From NCBI GenBank assembly GCA_030442035.1, contig JAUJEA010000011.1, positions 62,001 to 126,000 of the forward strand: 64,000 nt of DNA, written 5' to 3'. This document shows, one piece after another, positions 26,858 to 36,313 of this stretch. The notes under the pieces are model-generated. The model was not told where the DNA came from. It was given only the letters and a program-made list of their open reading frames with translations, and did not search any database. The stretch is from Splendidivirga corallicola (GTDB taxonomy: Bacteria; Bacteroidota; Bacteroidia; Cytophagales; Cyclobacteriaceae). Position 1 is the stretch's first letter. Every line of letters starts with the position of its first letter. The position numbers and the translations under genes are program-made.

Positions 26858-28588
26858 TCACAGACTACCTCTGACTTTTGTCACTTCTTGTTCCGTTACA
26901 GCGGTTGCTTCATTCCCAAAATTTGTTCGGATGTATGTTAACACCTCCGCTATTTCTTCATCACTAAGGAAACTATGTTGAGGCATCACACCACTGTAAG
27001 ATTCTCCATTTACCTCGATGCTTCCTTCCATCCCTTCCAATACTATTTTTATGAGCCTTTCTTTATCTCCCGTAACCCAGTCTGTACCTATTAAAGGCGG
27101 AAATCTTCCGGATGCCCCCTCACCATCGCTCTGATGGCAGGTACTGCAATAGACATAATATGTTTTTTGCCCTGTAAGTGCCTGATCATTAAATAGATTG
27201 TCCTTTACTTTATCGGGAGTCCTGATATGTGATAGTAATTTTCTTTTTTCCATTTCAGCCAACTGCGTTTTACCAAAGTTGTTTTTATCTCCTTTATACA
27301 TGACACGCCATATTTTGCCATGTTCAGTTTCTCCGAGATACAAGGAACCATCAGGGCCAACAGCAATACCCATTGGTCTGTAAACAGCATCGTTCACATC
27401 GACTATCGGATCTACTCCGGCAAAACCATCAGCAAACACTTCCCATTCACCGGAGGGCTTGCCATCCTTGAAGGGAACAAAGCCAATGAAATATCCAGAC
27501 TGAGGGTAGGGGCCCCGGTTTGTTGAACCATGGAAAGCAATGAATGCACCGTTTTTATATCTGTCGGGAAACTGATCCCCTCTATAAAAAACCAGATCAT
27601 TTGGAGCCCAGTGACCGGGGAACCCCATTATTGGATCATCATATTGATCACACCTTCCTATTGCTTGTCCATCACCACCATATTCCGGGGCCAAAACTTT
27701 CTTTTCTAACATCTGGTCATAGTAGCAATAGGGCCAACCGAAATCCGATCCTTCTGTTACCCTTATGAATTCTTCGGAGGGAAGCATAGCACTTTGCCAT
27801 GGACTATAGATATCGGGGAATAGACGGAGCAGGTCATCGCGTCCATGCATAACAACGTATAAATTCTCATCTGTAGGATTCCAATCCATTGCCACCACAC
27901 TCCTGATGCCAGAAGCATATTTGTATCCGTCCTTTTGTGTCTGATTTGTTTTGTTGGCATCAAATCGCCAGACACCAGCGTGATCTTCCAATTGAGGGCA
28001 AGGATCCAGGCCCGGAGCTCCAGGGGTTCTCTTGGGTTCCTGACAAGCATTGGAGGGGGCTCCAAACGGAACATACATATTTCCCTCATTATCAAATGAT
28101 ACAGGCTTAGCAATATGTTCATGTTTACCATGTTCATGGTCATCTGTTAGTATTACCTCTGCTTCTCCTTCAGGCAATAAGCTGTTAGGATTTAACTTAT
28201 ATCGATAGACAACCAATTCCGAACTGAAATAAAGATAACCATTATGTATTCTCATGCCAGTAGCCAAACTCCATCGGCCTACCTGACCAGTATCCCCGAA
28301 TTTTTTAATAACATCTGCTTTTCCATCATTATTGGAGTCATGTAATACGGCTATTGCTCCTTGTTCATCGGCATATTTTAGTTTCACATAAACAGCACCA
28401 TTTTCATCAACGGTTATATGCCGGGCTTTCCCTTTAATACTATCTACCACCACAACAGCCTCAAAATCATCGGGTAGAAAGAGCCCGCCGTTATCCGGAT
28501 CTCCTGAAATTTGTTGGTTTTCACATTGAAAAAAGCTTGAAGCGATTAAAAGGCATAGGAACCCAGACAATCGAAAATTAATCATCAT
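26858..28588 (-). CDS. Soluble quinoprotein-type (sorbosone/aldose) dehydrogenase beta-propeller fused to cytochrome c, lipoprotein
   Basis: This 576-residue protein has a lipoprotein signal (Cys at about 23, FFQCEN). A six-bladed propeller at about 40-440 is of the glucose/sorbosone dehydrogenase type (WNPTDENLYVVMHGRDDL, then GSDFGWPYCYYD and PMGIAVGPDGSLYLGE). A C-terminal class I cytochrome c domain at about 470-565 has heme motif CSTCH and a likely axial Met in SGVMPQHS. Such fusions oxidise sugars or sugar alcohols in the periplasm and pass electrons straight to the respiratory chain. Whether PQQ is the cofactor cannot be seen here, and no pqq genes are in the window. Spacing and strand suggest co-expression with the amidohydrolase and following genes. 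Confidence 0.85.
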   Translation of the reverse strand: MMINFRLSGFLCLLIASSFFQCENQQISGDPDNGGLFLPDDFEAVVVVDSIKGKARHITVDENGAVYVKLKYADEQGAIAVLHDSNNDGKADVIKKFGDTGQVGRWSLATGMRIHNGYLYFSSELVVYRYKLNPNSLLPEGEAEVILTDDHEHGKHEHIAKPVSFDNEGNMYVPFGAPSNACQEPKRTPGAPGLDPCPQLEDHAGVWRFDANKTNQTQKDGYKYASGIRSVVAMDWNPTDENLYVVMHGRDDLLRLFPDIYSPWQSAMLPSEEFIRVTEGSDFGWPYCYYDQMLEKKVLAPEYGGDGQAIGRCDQYDDPIMGFPGHWAPNDLVFYRGDQFPDRYKNGAFIAFHGSTNRGPYPQSGYFIGFVPFKDGKPSGEWEVFADGFAGVDPIVDVNDAVYRPMGIAVGPDGSLYLGETEHGKIWRVMYKGDKNNFGKTQLAEMEKRKLLSHIRTPDKVKDNLFNDQALTGQKTYYVYCSTCHQSDGEGASGRFPPLIGTDWVTGDKERLIKIVLEGMEGSIEVNGESYSGVMPQHSFLSDEEIAEVLTYIRTNFGNEATAVTEQEVTKVRGSL

Positions 28589-28814
28589 GTTCAGAATTTT
28601 TTTTCAACCCAGGAATGGAAAGTCGTAGTTCAGCCCCTTATTCAATAAACGTCCCCTCACGACTTGTCCAATCGTAAAATTTAGGACCTAAAAGGTAACC
28701 TTGAAATTGTAGGCTTGATCCGCTCTTACGGCTCTTCTATGTGGTGCAACTTCTCAACAAAACGGACAGGCCCAAAATCCCCTTTTGCTACTGATAAAAT
28801 CGTAGAGGGATTTC

Positions 28815-28910
28815 GGTATATTGAATTTTGTTTTCTATTCAGTGGTATAGGATGCCGACGCATGGGATCGGCATTTGCTTACTTTTTCAGACACATTGCG
28901 TCAATATACC
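28815..28910. repeat. Nested palindrome in the 557-bp gap 28589-29145
   Basis: An outer perfect 10-bp inverted repeat, GGTATATTGA (28815-28824) and TCAATATACC (28901-28910), encloses an inner hairpin. The inner arms are ATGCCGA (28852-28858) and TCGGCAT (28868-28874). The rest of the gap has only a second small dyad (GGTACC twice around 29067-29090). No coding sequence is convincing. It could be a structured RNA, a small non-autonomous element or a terminator complex. Confidence 0.45.
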
Positions 28911-29145
28911 CCCTATTAATAGTGTATAATATACAACTTAATGTCCTAAGAATTAAGAAATTTTGACAAAACTCTCCATGAATAATTCACATTACCCTAA
29001 AATGAACGCTGATTGAGTAGGCTTGGGATAGGTATTTTCTTAAAGCAAAGACAATACTTTGATCAGGGTACCGAGCACTGAAAAGGTACCAAGCACCCGG
29101 GTAATTCTTTTAAAATTTAAACAGACCCGTTATTAATATCATTTA

Positions 29146-30066
29146 TCAATCATGCAGCCCTTTACTCCGTAAATACTTTAAAAGCAAAGCCGGTCTGTCT
29201 GTTTGGATGATATCAATATTATTCTGAATATACCAATCGTATACTTCAGGATTTAAAACTGCCTTTTCATCATCGTGGCCCCCATTATGTCTGGCCCATA
29301 AAGCATTCACCCACACACTGGTGCCTTTTGCCCTTATATCATCAAATTGCTCAATCAGTTTTATGGTATCATACCTGACTGTGAATTCAAAGGCAACAGG
29401 AGGACGGTTATCCAAATAGTCATTGACAATAGCATTTGCTTTTGGATTGGGAAGCCGGACGATTGGCATGAAATAAACATCCGGAAGATATTTCCCGAAT
29501 TCCCGTTCTACCTCATCCCTTGTTTTCGATCCCTTTATAATGATCTGATCCAGCGTACCGGTTTTTTTAGCTATTGAAAAACATTTGTCAAATATCTCAT
29601 AGCTCTTGTCCAGGTTTATCAAAATCCTATCCTTGGCTAAGAGCAAGGCTTCTTCCAAAGTCGGGATTTTATGTGTAGTTGGTACATTGAGACCGTCAAC
29701 CAGAAACAATGAACGAAGAGAATCCAAAGTAAAATCTTTAACAGGCCCACTACCGGTAGTGGTACGATCGACTGTAACATCATGCATTAACACCAGTTGA
29801 CCATCCTTTGTTTCCCTAATATCAATTTCTACCATATCCACACCCATATCAATGCAATTTTGAATAGCCTGAAGAGAATTTTCAGGTGCATTGCGCCAAT
29901 CACCACGGTGAGCCACCACGATGATCTCCCTGTTTTGAGAATCTTCCAGGTTTTCAATGAGCGCCTCTATGGTCAGAGGTTCTTGATGCTCAGGATCATT
30001 TTCACGCACTTCACATGCAGCAAAAAATATTAGCCCTAATAATACAAGCAGTAATTTGTGATTCAT
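29146..30066 (-). CDS. Glycerophosphodiester phosphodiesterase family lipoprotein
   Basis: This 306-residue protein has a lipoprotein signal (Cys19, FFAAC) and a GDPD TIM barrel. The active-site signatures are VAHRGDWRNAPENS (about 51), VDMVEIDIRETKDG (about 75) and LMHDVTVDRTT (about 92), which together supply the His pair and metal-binding Glu/Asp. It would cleave glycerophosphodiesters into glycerol-3-phosphate and an alcohol, outside the cytoplasm. It lies 55 bp downstream of the module 3 SusD gene, separated by a hairpin. The imported or processed substrate of that module may therefore be a phosphodiester-containing compound such as a deacylated phospholipid headgroup or teichoic-acid fragment. 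That link is inference. Confidence 0.92.
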   Translation of the reverse strand: MNHKLLLVLLGLIFFAACEVRENDPEHQEPLTIEALIENLEDSQNREIIVVAHRGDWRNAPENSLQAIQNCIDMGVDMVEIDIRETKDGQLVLMHDVTVDRTTTGSGPVKDFTLDSLRSLFLVDGLNVPTTHKIPTLEEALLLAKDRILINLDKSYEIFDKCFSIAKKTGTLDQIIIKGSKTRDEVEREFGKYLPDVYFMPIVRLPNPKANAIVNDYLDNRPPVAFEFTVRYDTIKLIEQFDDIRAKGTSVWVNALWARHNGGHDDEKAVLNPEVYDWYIQNNIDIIQTDRPALLLKYLRSKGLHD

Positions 30067-30084
30067 GGTTTGGTCTTTTAAGAA

Positions 30085-30112
30085 GGTATCGCTCTTTTAG
30101 CAGAGCGATACC
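30085..30112 (-). terminator. Perfect hairpin between SusD and the GDPD gene
   Basis: GGTATCGCTC (30085-30094) and GAGCGATACC (30103-30112) form a 10-bp perfect stem with an 8-nt loop. A long U-run is absent, so it may be a leaky terminator or an mRNA-stabilising intercistronic hairpin that sets SusCD above GDPD levels. Confidence 0.5.
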
Positions 30113-30121
30113 GTCAATGAA

Positions 30122-31531
30122 TTAGTAGCCTGGATTTTGTTTGATTGCCGGATCGGTGTCAATCTGACTTTGAGGGATGGGCATTAGAAGATCTTTGTCC
30201 TCAACAGTTCTGTTGATTCCCTGATCAGCAAACCATGCATTCATCGTTTCAATGGCTTTCCCTTTTCTCAAAAGATCAAACCATCTATGTCCTTCACCGA
30301 TTAACTCTAATCTTCTTTCGAGCTCAATGGCATCACGGACCTCCGCTTGTGTGGTGGCTACAGTATTTGCCAGACCAGCCCTGTTTCTAATGCTATTTAA
30401 TAATGAGATAGCTGTAGAAGTACTACCACTTTCATTTTCAGCTTCTGCCAACATTAAAATAATATCTGAATAACGCAAAACGATCCAATCACTGCCGCCA
30501 TCTGAAGCATTGCTTGTATTGGGAGTCAGTTTATTGGTGAAAGGTGTGCCATTACCAGTCAAATCAAGGTAAACTCCTTTTCTAAGATCGGCATCAGCAT
30601 ACAAACCATAAAGCTCCAGTGTCGGTAAACTGTGACCCTTTGCGTTGGAAACCGTACCGGATGGACTGAATTGAGAGAAGGCATTGCTCCCTTCTGAGTT
30701 TCCATCCAATCCGGAAGCAAACTGTACCGCAAACAGCACCTCCGAGTTGTTTTCATTTTCAATTCCAAAAATATTTTCCACATTGGACACCAGCTCATAG
30801 TTGCCGGAATTGACCACACTTTGTAATTGTGTTAACGCATCACTAAAACGGCCAAGGGTCAGATAAACTTTACCCAGAAGTGCCTGCGCTGCCCCTTCCG
30901 AAGGCCTCCCTATTTCTGAGGTCGAGGAGGGAAGTGCCGTAATAGCCTCCTTCAGATCTTGTTCAATTTGTGTATATACCTCGGATCTTGGTGTTCGTCC
31001 CTGACCGAAAAAGTCATTGGGGTTAGTCGTTTCTTCAACAACCAAGGGCACATCACCATAAATTCTCACCATATTGAAATAAAGCAATGCCCGGATAAAT
31101 TTCATCTCACCGGTTCTGGCTTGTTTGGTAGCGTCACTATCAAAAGATATGGCATCAATCCTGTTGAGTACTGTATTAGCACGTTGCACGGCGATATAAG
31201 TCTGTTTCCATATTCCTCCAATCAATCCATTGTTTGGAATGACGGTAAACTCATCTAACTGTCCAAACACACCACCATCATTGGCAGGGACTTCCTCAAA
31301 GGTGTTGTCAGAAGATACCTCTCCAATGGCAGGAAGATATAAACCATATAGATCACGACTTTGTAGTGCCGCGTAAACACCAAAGACCGCACTTTCTATT
31401 TCATCCTCGGAAGAGTAAAAGTTCTTCGATTCTCTTTCTGTAATCGGGCTTTGTTGCAATTCGTCCTCACATGAGAAAAAAAGTAATGCAACAATAACGA
31501 ATATATATTTTGAGTTGTTTAAGAATTTCAT
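30122..31531 (-). CDS. SusD/RagB-family lipoprotein (module 3)
   Basis: This 469-residue surface-binding partner of the SusC encoded just upstream has a lipoprotein signal ending FSC (Cys21) followed by an acidic EDELQQ linker. The SusD-like N-terminal part has FIRALLYFNMVRIYGDVPLV at about 145. The RagB part ends with the typical ELERRLELIGEGHRWFDLLR and KQNPGY tail. It is shorter than the module 2 SusD (538), a difference mainly in the middle. The stop of SusC and the start of this gene are 21 bp apart, consistent with one transcript. Ligand unknown; the only nearby enzyme is a GDPD. Confidence 0.96.
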   Translation of the reverse strand: MKFLNNSKYIFVIVALLFFSCEDELQQSPITERESKNFYSSEDEIESAVFGVYAALQSRDLYGLYLPAIGEVSSDNTFEEVPANDGGVFGQLDEFTVIPNNGLIGGIWKQTYIAVQRANTVLNRIDAISFDSDATKQARTGEMKFIRALLYFNMVRIYGDVPLVVEETTNPNDFFGQGRTPRSEVYTQIEQDLKEAITALPSSTSEIGRPSEGAAQALLGKVYLTLGRFSDALTQLQSVVNSGNYELVSNVENIFGIENENNSEVLFAVQFASGLDGNSEGSNAFSQFSPSGTVSNAKGHSLPTLELYGLYADADLRKGVYLDLTGNGTPFTNKLTPNTSNASDGGSDWIVLRYSDIILMLAEAENESGSTSTAISLLNSIRNRAGLANTVATTQAEVRDAIELERRLELIGEGHRWFDLLRKGKAIETMNAWFADQGINRTVEDKDLLMPIPQSQIDTDPAIKQNPGY

Positions 31532-31552
31532 CTGTTTCTGAATTTAGCTTTT

Positions 31553-34500
31553 TTAGAACGTCACATTAATTCCGCCGAAGACTGTTCTCGGTATAGAAGC
31601 AGTGCTTCTTACATAACCCTGTCTCAATGGATCATCTATGCCTCCTTCCGTATTTATTCCACGAAAATCCGTGACGGTGAACAGGTTATTTGCTGCGAGG
31701 TAAACTCTTGCTTTTGTTAGGCCAATATTGTTCAACATACTCTCAGGTAAACTATAGCCCAGTTGGATACTTCTTAATCGAAGATAATCTCCATCCGAAA
31801 CAGTAATGCTTGACATTCGTGTATTTCTACGCGCTGATGAAAAATTACCGAGGTTAGGTTGAGCAAAGAAACCGTTAGGGTTGTTGACCGGATGATAGCG
31901 ATTATCGAAGTAATACTGACTTGCTGTGGTAAAACCTTCACCTACTTCAAGACCCCGGGCAGTTAAATGGTCATATACCTTTCTTCCTTCCACACCAGTA
32001 AAGGAAAAACTAAAATCAAATCCTCTGAAAGCCAGATTGGCCCCGATAGTGTAGGTGAAATCCGGATTGTAAGTACCCAGACCAACGCGGTCATCATCAT
32101 CTACATCTCCATCCCCATCCGCATCTCTTACCATATAGTCTCCAACCAACGTTCCCGGCATATGCGGTGTATTGTCTATTTCTTCCTGGGACTTATATAC
32201 TCCGATAATATCCCAACCGTAGATCTCAGCAATAGGGCCTCCAATACGTGTTAAGTAAGTTGATCCACCACGGGAAGCTATGATCTGATCCTGGTCAGGA
32301 CCGAGTGCTATCACTTCGTTGTCATTCGTTGTTAGATTAGCATGAAACCCAATGGTTAAATCTCCATATTTGAAACCACGGCCATTCAATTCCAATTCAA
32401 AACCTCTGTTTTTCACCTCACCAATGTTCTGAAGAGAGAAAGAAAAACCGGATTGTTGAGGGACTGGTACCTCAAGTAGAAGATTATCTGTGTTTGAAAT
32501 GTAATACTCTGCAGTAAACATCAATCGATTGTCAAGGAATCCTAAGTCAAGACCAAAATTTGAGGAAGTATTGGTTTCCCAGGACAAATCAGGATTTGGA
32601 GATGACGTAGTGGCAAAACCGGGAACCAGGACACCATCAACTGCATAGTTGTCATCCGTCACCAAAGCCTGTGAGCCATAGGCTCCGATCTGGTTGTTAC
32701 CGGTCTGACCCCAACTGGCTCTAAGTTTGGTAAATGTTATGATGGAGGTTGACGGAAAAAAGGACTCTCTGCTCAAGATCCAGGCACCTGAAAAAGATGA
32801 AAATGTTCCCCACTTGGAATCGTCTCCAAACCGTGATGATCCATCCCTTCGTAACGAAGCTGAAAACAGGTATTTATCTTTGAAGTCATATTGCAAACGA
32901 CCAAAATAAGATATCTGCGTCCATTTCGATCTACGTGAATCAATGGCGTGGTTGCTTCCGGCAGCAATGTTATCTATGTTATTATCAACAATACCGGTAG
33001 CCGATATTTCCGTTCGCTTAAAATTTTCCTGCTGATAACTATAACCGGCAAGTATATTGAACTTATGATCGTTCATGGTCTTTTCATAATTGAGCGTATT
33101 CTCGGAAAGAATATTCTCAATGCGAATATCAGTCTCAGTGCTATTCGATTGATTATTGTCTACATGGGTTCTGTAACGCCCAAAGGTGGAGGGTTGATAA
33201 TAATCGTAGAAGTAGCTTCTGAAATCACTTCCAAAAGAGGTTTTGAACTTCAAGCCCTCTAAAATTTCATATTCCAAAAAGGCACTTCCAAATGTTCGAA
33301 ACTTATTCTCCTTATTTTTTGTCAACAAAGTCATGGCCACCGTATTTTCAGAAAGTGAACCATCTTCCGGAGTATTGGCTTCTATCTGGTCACTGATTGC
33401 AAAGGAACCGTCATCATTTCTTATTTTAAAGAATGGGTACATCAGGTAGAATGATGATCCCGGATCTGGTGGCAAGTTGTTCCAGCCGTTGTCATCCAAC
33501 ACGTCGGCAATTGAAAACGAGGTGTTCAGATTGATCCCGAATTTTAGCTTCTCAGAAATGTCCGTATTCAACCGCAGGTTAGAAGAATACCGATCGATAT
33601 TTGATCCGATGACAATCCCCTCCTGATCCAAATAACCAATGGAAAGAAAGTAATCTGTTTTAGGAGTACCACCGGACAAAGAAACATAGTAGTTGCTAAT
33701 TTGAGCATCTCTGAAAACGGCATCCATCCAATCGGTATCTGTAAGACCCTGAATCCCATCTAAGTACGGCTGCGTGTATTCAAGTGTCAATTCTCTCTTA
33801 TTAGCACCATTGGCTATCCTTGTAGCATTGTCGTGTGACTCACTTCGATTAGCAGGATCTCTCGATACGTAGCCATTGTCCCTGGCTTCTTTAAAAAATT
33901 GAGCGGCATCATAGGCATTGATCAATTCCAATTTATCTGTTCTGGATTGCACTCCTGTATAAGCATTAAAATTGATCTGAAGTTTTCCGGTCTGACCTTT
34001 CTTAGTTGTAATTAGTATGACCCCATTTGAAGCCCGTGAACCGTATATTGCCGAGGATGCTGCATCTTTCAATACATTGATGGATTCAATATCATTCGGA
34101 TTAATGGAATTCAGTGAGCTGCCTTCCGTAAGCGGTATTCCGTCCACTACGATGAGTGGATTTATTCCGGCGGTCAACGTCTTGATCCCACGAATTGTAA
34201 TACGGGAATCTTCTCCGGGATTCCGGCCATTTTGAGTAACAAGCACCCCTGCCATGGTACCTAAAATAGCCTGCTCAAAATTACCTGTCGCATATTTTTC
34301 CAATGTTTCGGCCTTCACTTCAGACATTGCACCATTGACTTTCTCCTTTGAATCAGAGCCGTATCCGATCACTACGATTTCATCCAGTGACTTCGCATCG
34401 GGTAGAAGTTTAATGTCAAAATCGGCCCGGTCTCCAATGGCTATTTCTTCTGTAATATACCCTACAAAAGATACAACAAGCTGGTTAGCATTATCGGGTA

Positions 34501-35029
34501 CTGAGAAACTGAACTGGCCTTCAACATCCGTAGTAGTTCCAATATCCGTACCTTTTATTAGTACGGTTGCTCCAGGCAAGGGCTGACTTGTTTCAGCATC
34601 TTTAACATTCCCTGAGATGATTTTTTCCTCAACTATTTTGAGCGATTCCGATGAAGGATTCTCATTCCGTTCAATTTTTATGGCGGTTATCGTTCGGTTG
34701 ATCTGTTTGAAATGGAAATCGTATTTCTTTGCCACAAATTCCAGAATACTACCAACACTCTCATTCCTAAAATTTTTGGTTGTCCTAACAGTCTCCTTAA
34801 GGATATCTTGCTCTCTGTAGGCAAAATGATAATCGGTCTTCTCCTGAATGCCGTCTATTATATCTATCAAACTGGCTTTCTGAAGTTTCATATCTATTTT
34901 GACCTGGTAAACACTCTGGGCACTACCTACATGCGCATAAACTACGCTAATGAAAATACATTGTAATAAAACCCCTTTCACTATAAGCAATAATTGATTA
35001 TATATGGTTTTCGTATAGTTAAAATTCAT
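31553..35029 (-). CDS. SusC/RagA-family TonB-dependent receptor with STN domain (module 3)
   Basis: This complete receptor has 1158 residues. A signal sequence (about 1-38) is followed by an STN domain (about 45-118) and a regulatory-like beta-sandwich (about 135-215, with PLPGATVLIKG and VSFVGYI). The plug (about 220-345) has DEIVVIGYGS, LIVVDGIPLT and LKDAASSAIYGS, and the barrel ends in a beta-strand (GGINVTF) with the C-terminal Phe expected for outer-membrane insertion. FecR and sigma genes lie upstream on the same strand. The plug motifs are those of the SusC group that works with a SusD lid, and SusD follows 21 bp downstream. Confidence 0.97.
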   Translation of the reverse strand: MNFNYTKTIYNQLLLIVKGVLLQCIFISVVYAHVGSAQSVYQVKIDMKLQKASLIDIIDGIQEKTDYHFAYREQDILKETVRTTKNFRNESVGSILEFVAKKYDFHFKQINRTITAIKIERNENPSSESLKIVEEKIISGNVKDAETSQPLPGATVLIKGTDIGTTTDVEGQFSFSVPDNANQLVVSFVGYITEEIAIGDRADFDIKLLPDAKSLDEIVVIGYGSDSKEKVNGAMSEVKAETLEKYATGNFEQAILGTMAGVLVTQNGRNPGEDSRITIRGIKTLTAGINPLIVVDGIPLTEGSSLNSINPNDIESINVLKDAASSAIYGSRASNGVILITTKKGQTGKLQINFNAYTGVQSRTDKLELINAYDAAQFFKEARDNGYVSRDPANRSESHDNATRIANGANKRELTLEYTQPYLDGIQGLTDTDWMDAVFRDAQISNYYVSLSGGTPKTDYFLSIGYLDQEGIVIGSNIDRYSSNLRLNTDISEKLKFGINLNTSFSIADVLDDNGWNNLPPDPGSSFYLMYPFFKIRNDDGSFAISDQIEANTPEDGSLSENTVAMTLLTKNKENKFRTFGSAFLEYEILEGLKFKTSFGSDFRSYFYDYYQPSTFGRYRTHVDNNQSNSTETDIRIENILSENTLNYEKTMNDHKFNILAGYSYQQENFKRTEISATGIVDNNIDNIAAGSNHAIDSRRSKWTQISYFGRLQYDFKDKYLFSASLRRDGSSRFGDDSKWGTFSSFSGAWILSRESFFPSTSIITFTKLRASWGQTGNNQIGAYGSQALVTDDNYAVDGVLVPGFATTSSPNPDLSWETNTSSNFGLDLGFLDNRLMFTAEYYISNTDNLLLEVPVPQQSGFSFSLQNIGEVKNRGFELELNGRGFKYGDLTIGFHANLTTNDNEVIALGPDQDQIIASRGGSTYLTRIGGPIAEIYGWDIIGVYKSQEEIDNTPHMPGTLVGDYMVRDADGDGDVDDDDRVGLGTYNPDFTYTIGANLAFRGFDFSFSFTGVEGRKVYDHLTARGLEVGEGFTTASQYYFDNRYHPVNNPNGFFAQPNLGNFSSARRNTRMSSITVSDGDYLRLRSIQLGYSLPESMLNNIGLTKARVYLAANNLFTVTDFRGINTEGGIDDPLRQGYVRSTASIPRTVFGGINVTF

Positions 35030-35062
35030 AACTTTAATAGTTGGATTAGTAATAATTCAGCT

Positions 35063-35140
35063 GGTACCTTACCGTCATCTGGTAAATGTGTAAGGCACCA
35101 AATAGCTTTAGGGTTATCAATACCTGGTATTGGTAACCCT
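35063..35140 (-). promoter_or_regulatory. Two dyads in the FecR-SusC gap of module 3
   Basis: The first dyad pairs GGTACCTTAC (35063-35072) with GTAAGGCACC (35090-35099), one mismatch. The second is an almost continuous palindrome. AGGGTTATCAATACC (35110-35124) faces GGTATTGGTAACCCT (35126-35140) with one mismatch and a single-base spacer. Such a tight palindrome looks more like a protein-binding dyad or cruciform than an RNA hairpin. No U-run follows towards SusC. Confidence 0.55.
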
Positions 35141-35207
35141 GATTTTTATACTTTCTTTTTATTTCTGATCATAGGTTACTCTTTGGTTTTAAATGATTTG
35201 TTTGAAA

Positions 35208-36221
35208 TTATTTACACCCCTTTCCATCCAGTATAATGTCATTGCCATCAATGCTATACTCAAAGTTCATCAGGTCACTTAAACTTTTCAGCACGTTATC
35301 CAAATACTCATTAACATAGCTCGCTTCAATGCGACAGCCTTTTATATTTTCTGTTTTGAAAATAATCCTTTTGTTGTACCATCTCTCAATGCTTTTGGAT
35401 ATAGTCTGTAGATCACCGTTGAGCACCAAAACACCTTCCTTCCAACCCATATACTCTTTAACATTAACTTCTTGTTTTTTGAATCCTTCGTCGATTCTAT
35501 TGAATGACACCTGATAGTTGGGCAAAATGGTCATTTGCTCATGTTCATTCTCAACTGAGGCCACTTTTACTTTTCCTGTTACCAGGGTAAGCTCAAATGG
35601 TTCTTCCTGATAAGATTTAAGATTAAAAGAAGTTCCCAAAACCTGAGTAATTACATTTTCGGTCTTAATAATAAAAGGCCTGGATTCATCTCTGGTTATG
35701 TCAAAGAAAGCTTCACCAGTAATGCTTATTTCTCTGCTATTCTTAGCAAATGCCTGAGGATAATTGATTATTGTTCCTGAGTTCATGATGACAACGGAAC
35801 CATCCGGAAGCGTAAGTTTTGATTTTTTCCCATAGGGACTTTCCACTGTTTTCATCAATGCTATCGCTTCTTCCCCACCAGAATGTCCAAGATATTTTGA
35901 CAGAAAATACGCCATAGCAACAAATAAAAGTACTGATGCTGCTATTCTGATAACCTGATTTATTGGCACTAAGCGCCCTTGCACACTTCGATCAGATTCA
36001 ATGGTTTCGGATTTTATCTGATCCCACAAAGCTTCCTTATGGGTTTGATGCATCCTGAAATCAGATTGGAATTTATTGCTTGCCTTAGCGTAAAGCTCAG
36101 GTAAAATTTTTATGTGATCGGAGTTTGTCAGCAGTGCTATTACCTCCTCTAACTCAGATGGCGAACATTGATTATTTAAGTATTTCGTAAGGAGTAACTC
36201 CAGTTCTGCTTTATTTTTCAT
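35208..36221 (-). CDS. FecR-family anti-sigma factor (module 3)
   Basis: This 337-residue protein has a cytoplasmic N-terminus (LLLTKYLNNQCSPSELEEV, close to the module 1 paralogue) and one membrane segment at about 90-110. The FecR domain (about 125-215) has LPDGSVVIM, ITGEAFFDI and VLGTSFNL. The DUF4974 tail (about 262-330) ends DGKGCK. It lies 178 bp upstream of its SusC. Its sigma factor gene is 291 bp away instead of under 70 bp as in modules 1 and 2, because a REP-like element sits between them. Shared N- and C-termini with the FecR at 1682-2692 suggest recent common ancestry of modules 1 and 3. Confidence 0.95.
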   Translation of the reverse strand: MKNKAELELLLTKYLNNQCSPSELEEVIALLTNSDHIKILPELYAKASNKFQSDFRMHQTHKEALWDQIKSETIESDRSVQGRLVPINQVIRIAASVLLFVAMAYFLSKYLGHSGGEEAIALMKTVESPYGKKSKLTLPDGSVVIMNSGTIINYPQAFAKNSREISITGEAFFDITRDESRPFIIKTENVITQVLGTSFNLKSYQEEPFELTLVTGKVKVASVENEHEQMTILPNYQVSFNRIDEGFKKQEVNVKEYMGWKEGVLVLNGDLQTISKSIERWYNKRIIFKTENIKGCRIEASYVNEYLDNVLKSLSDLMNFEYSIDGNDIILDGKGCK

Positions 36222-36313
36222 TTTTCATGATTCTATTTTAAAGAGTGTAGATCTTGCTGAAAGTATTATTCAGTTATGATTTTTTTTAAATAAAATTAGA
36301 ATTATTAGCACCA

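Noticed and set aside
28715-28966. An 83-codon plus-strand frame in the gap upstream of the GDPD gene
   Set aside because: The predicted peptide is irregular and overlaps the nested palindrome; no protein-like pattern.
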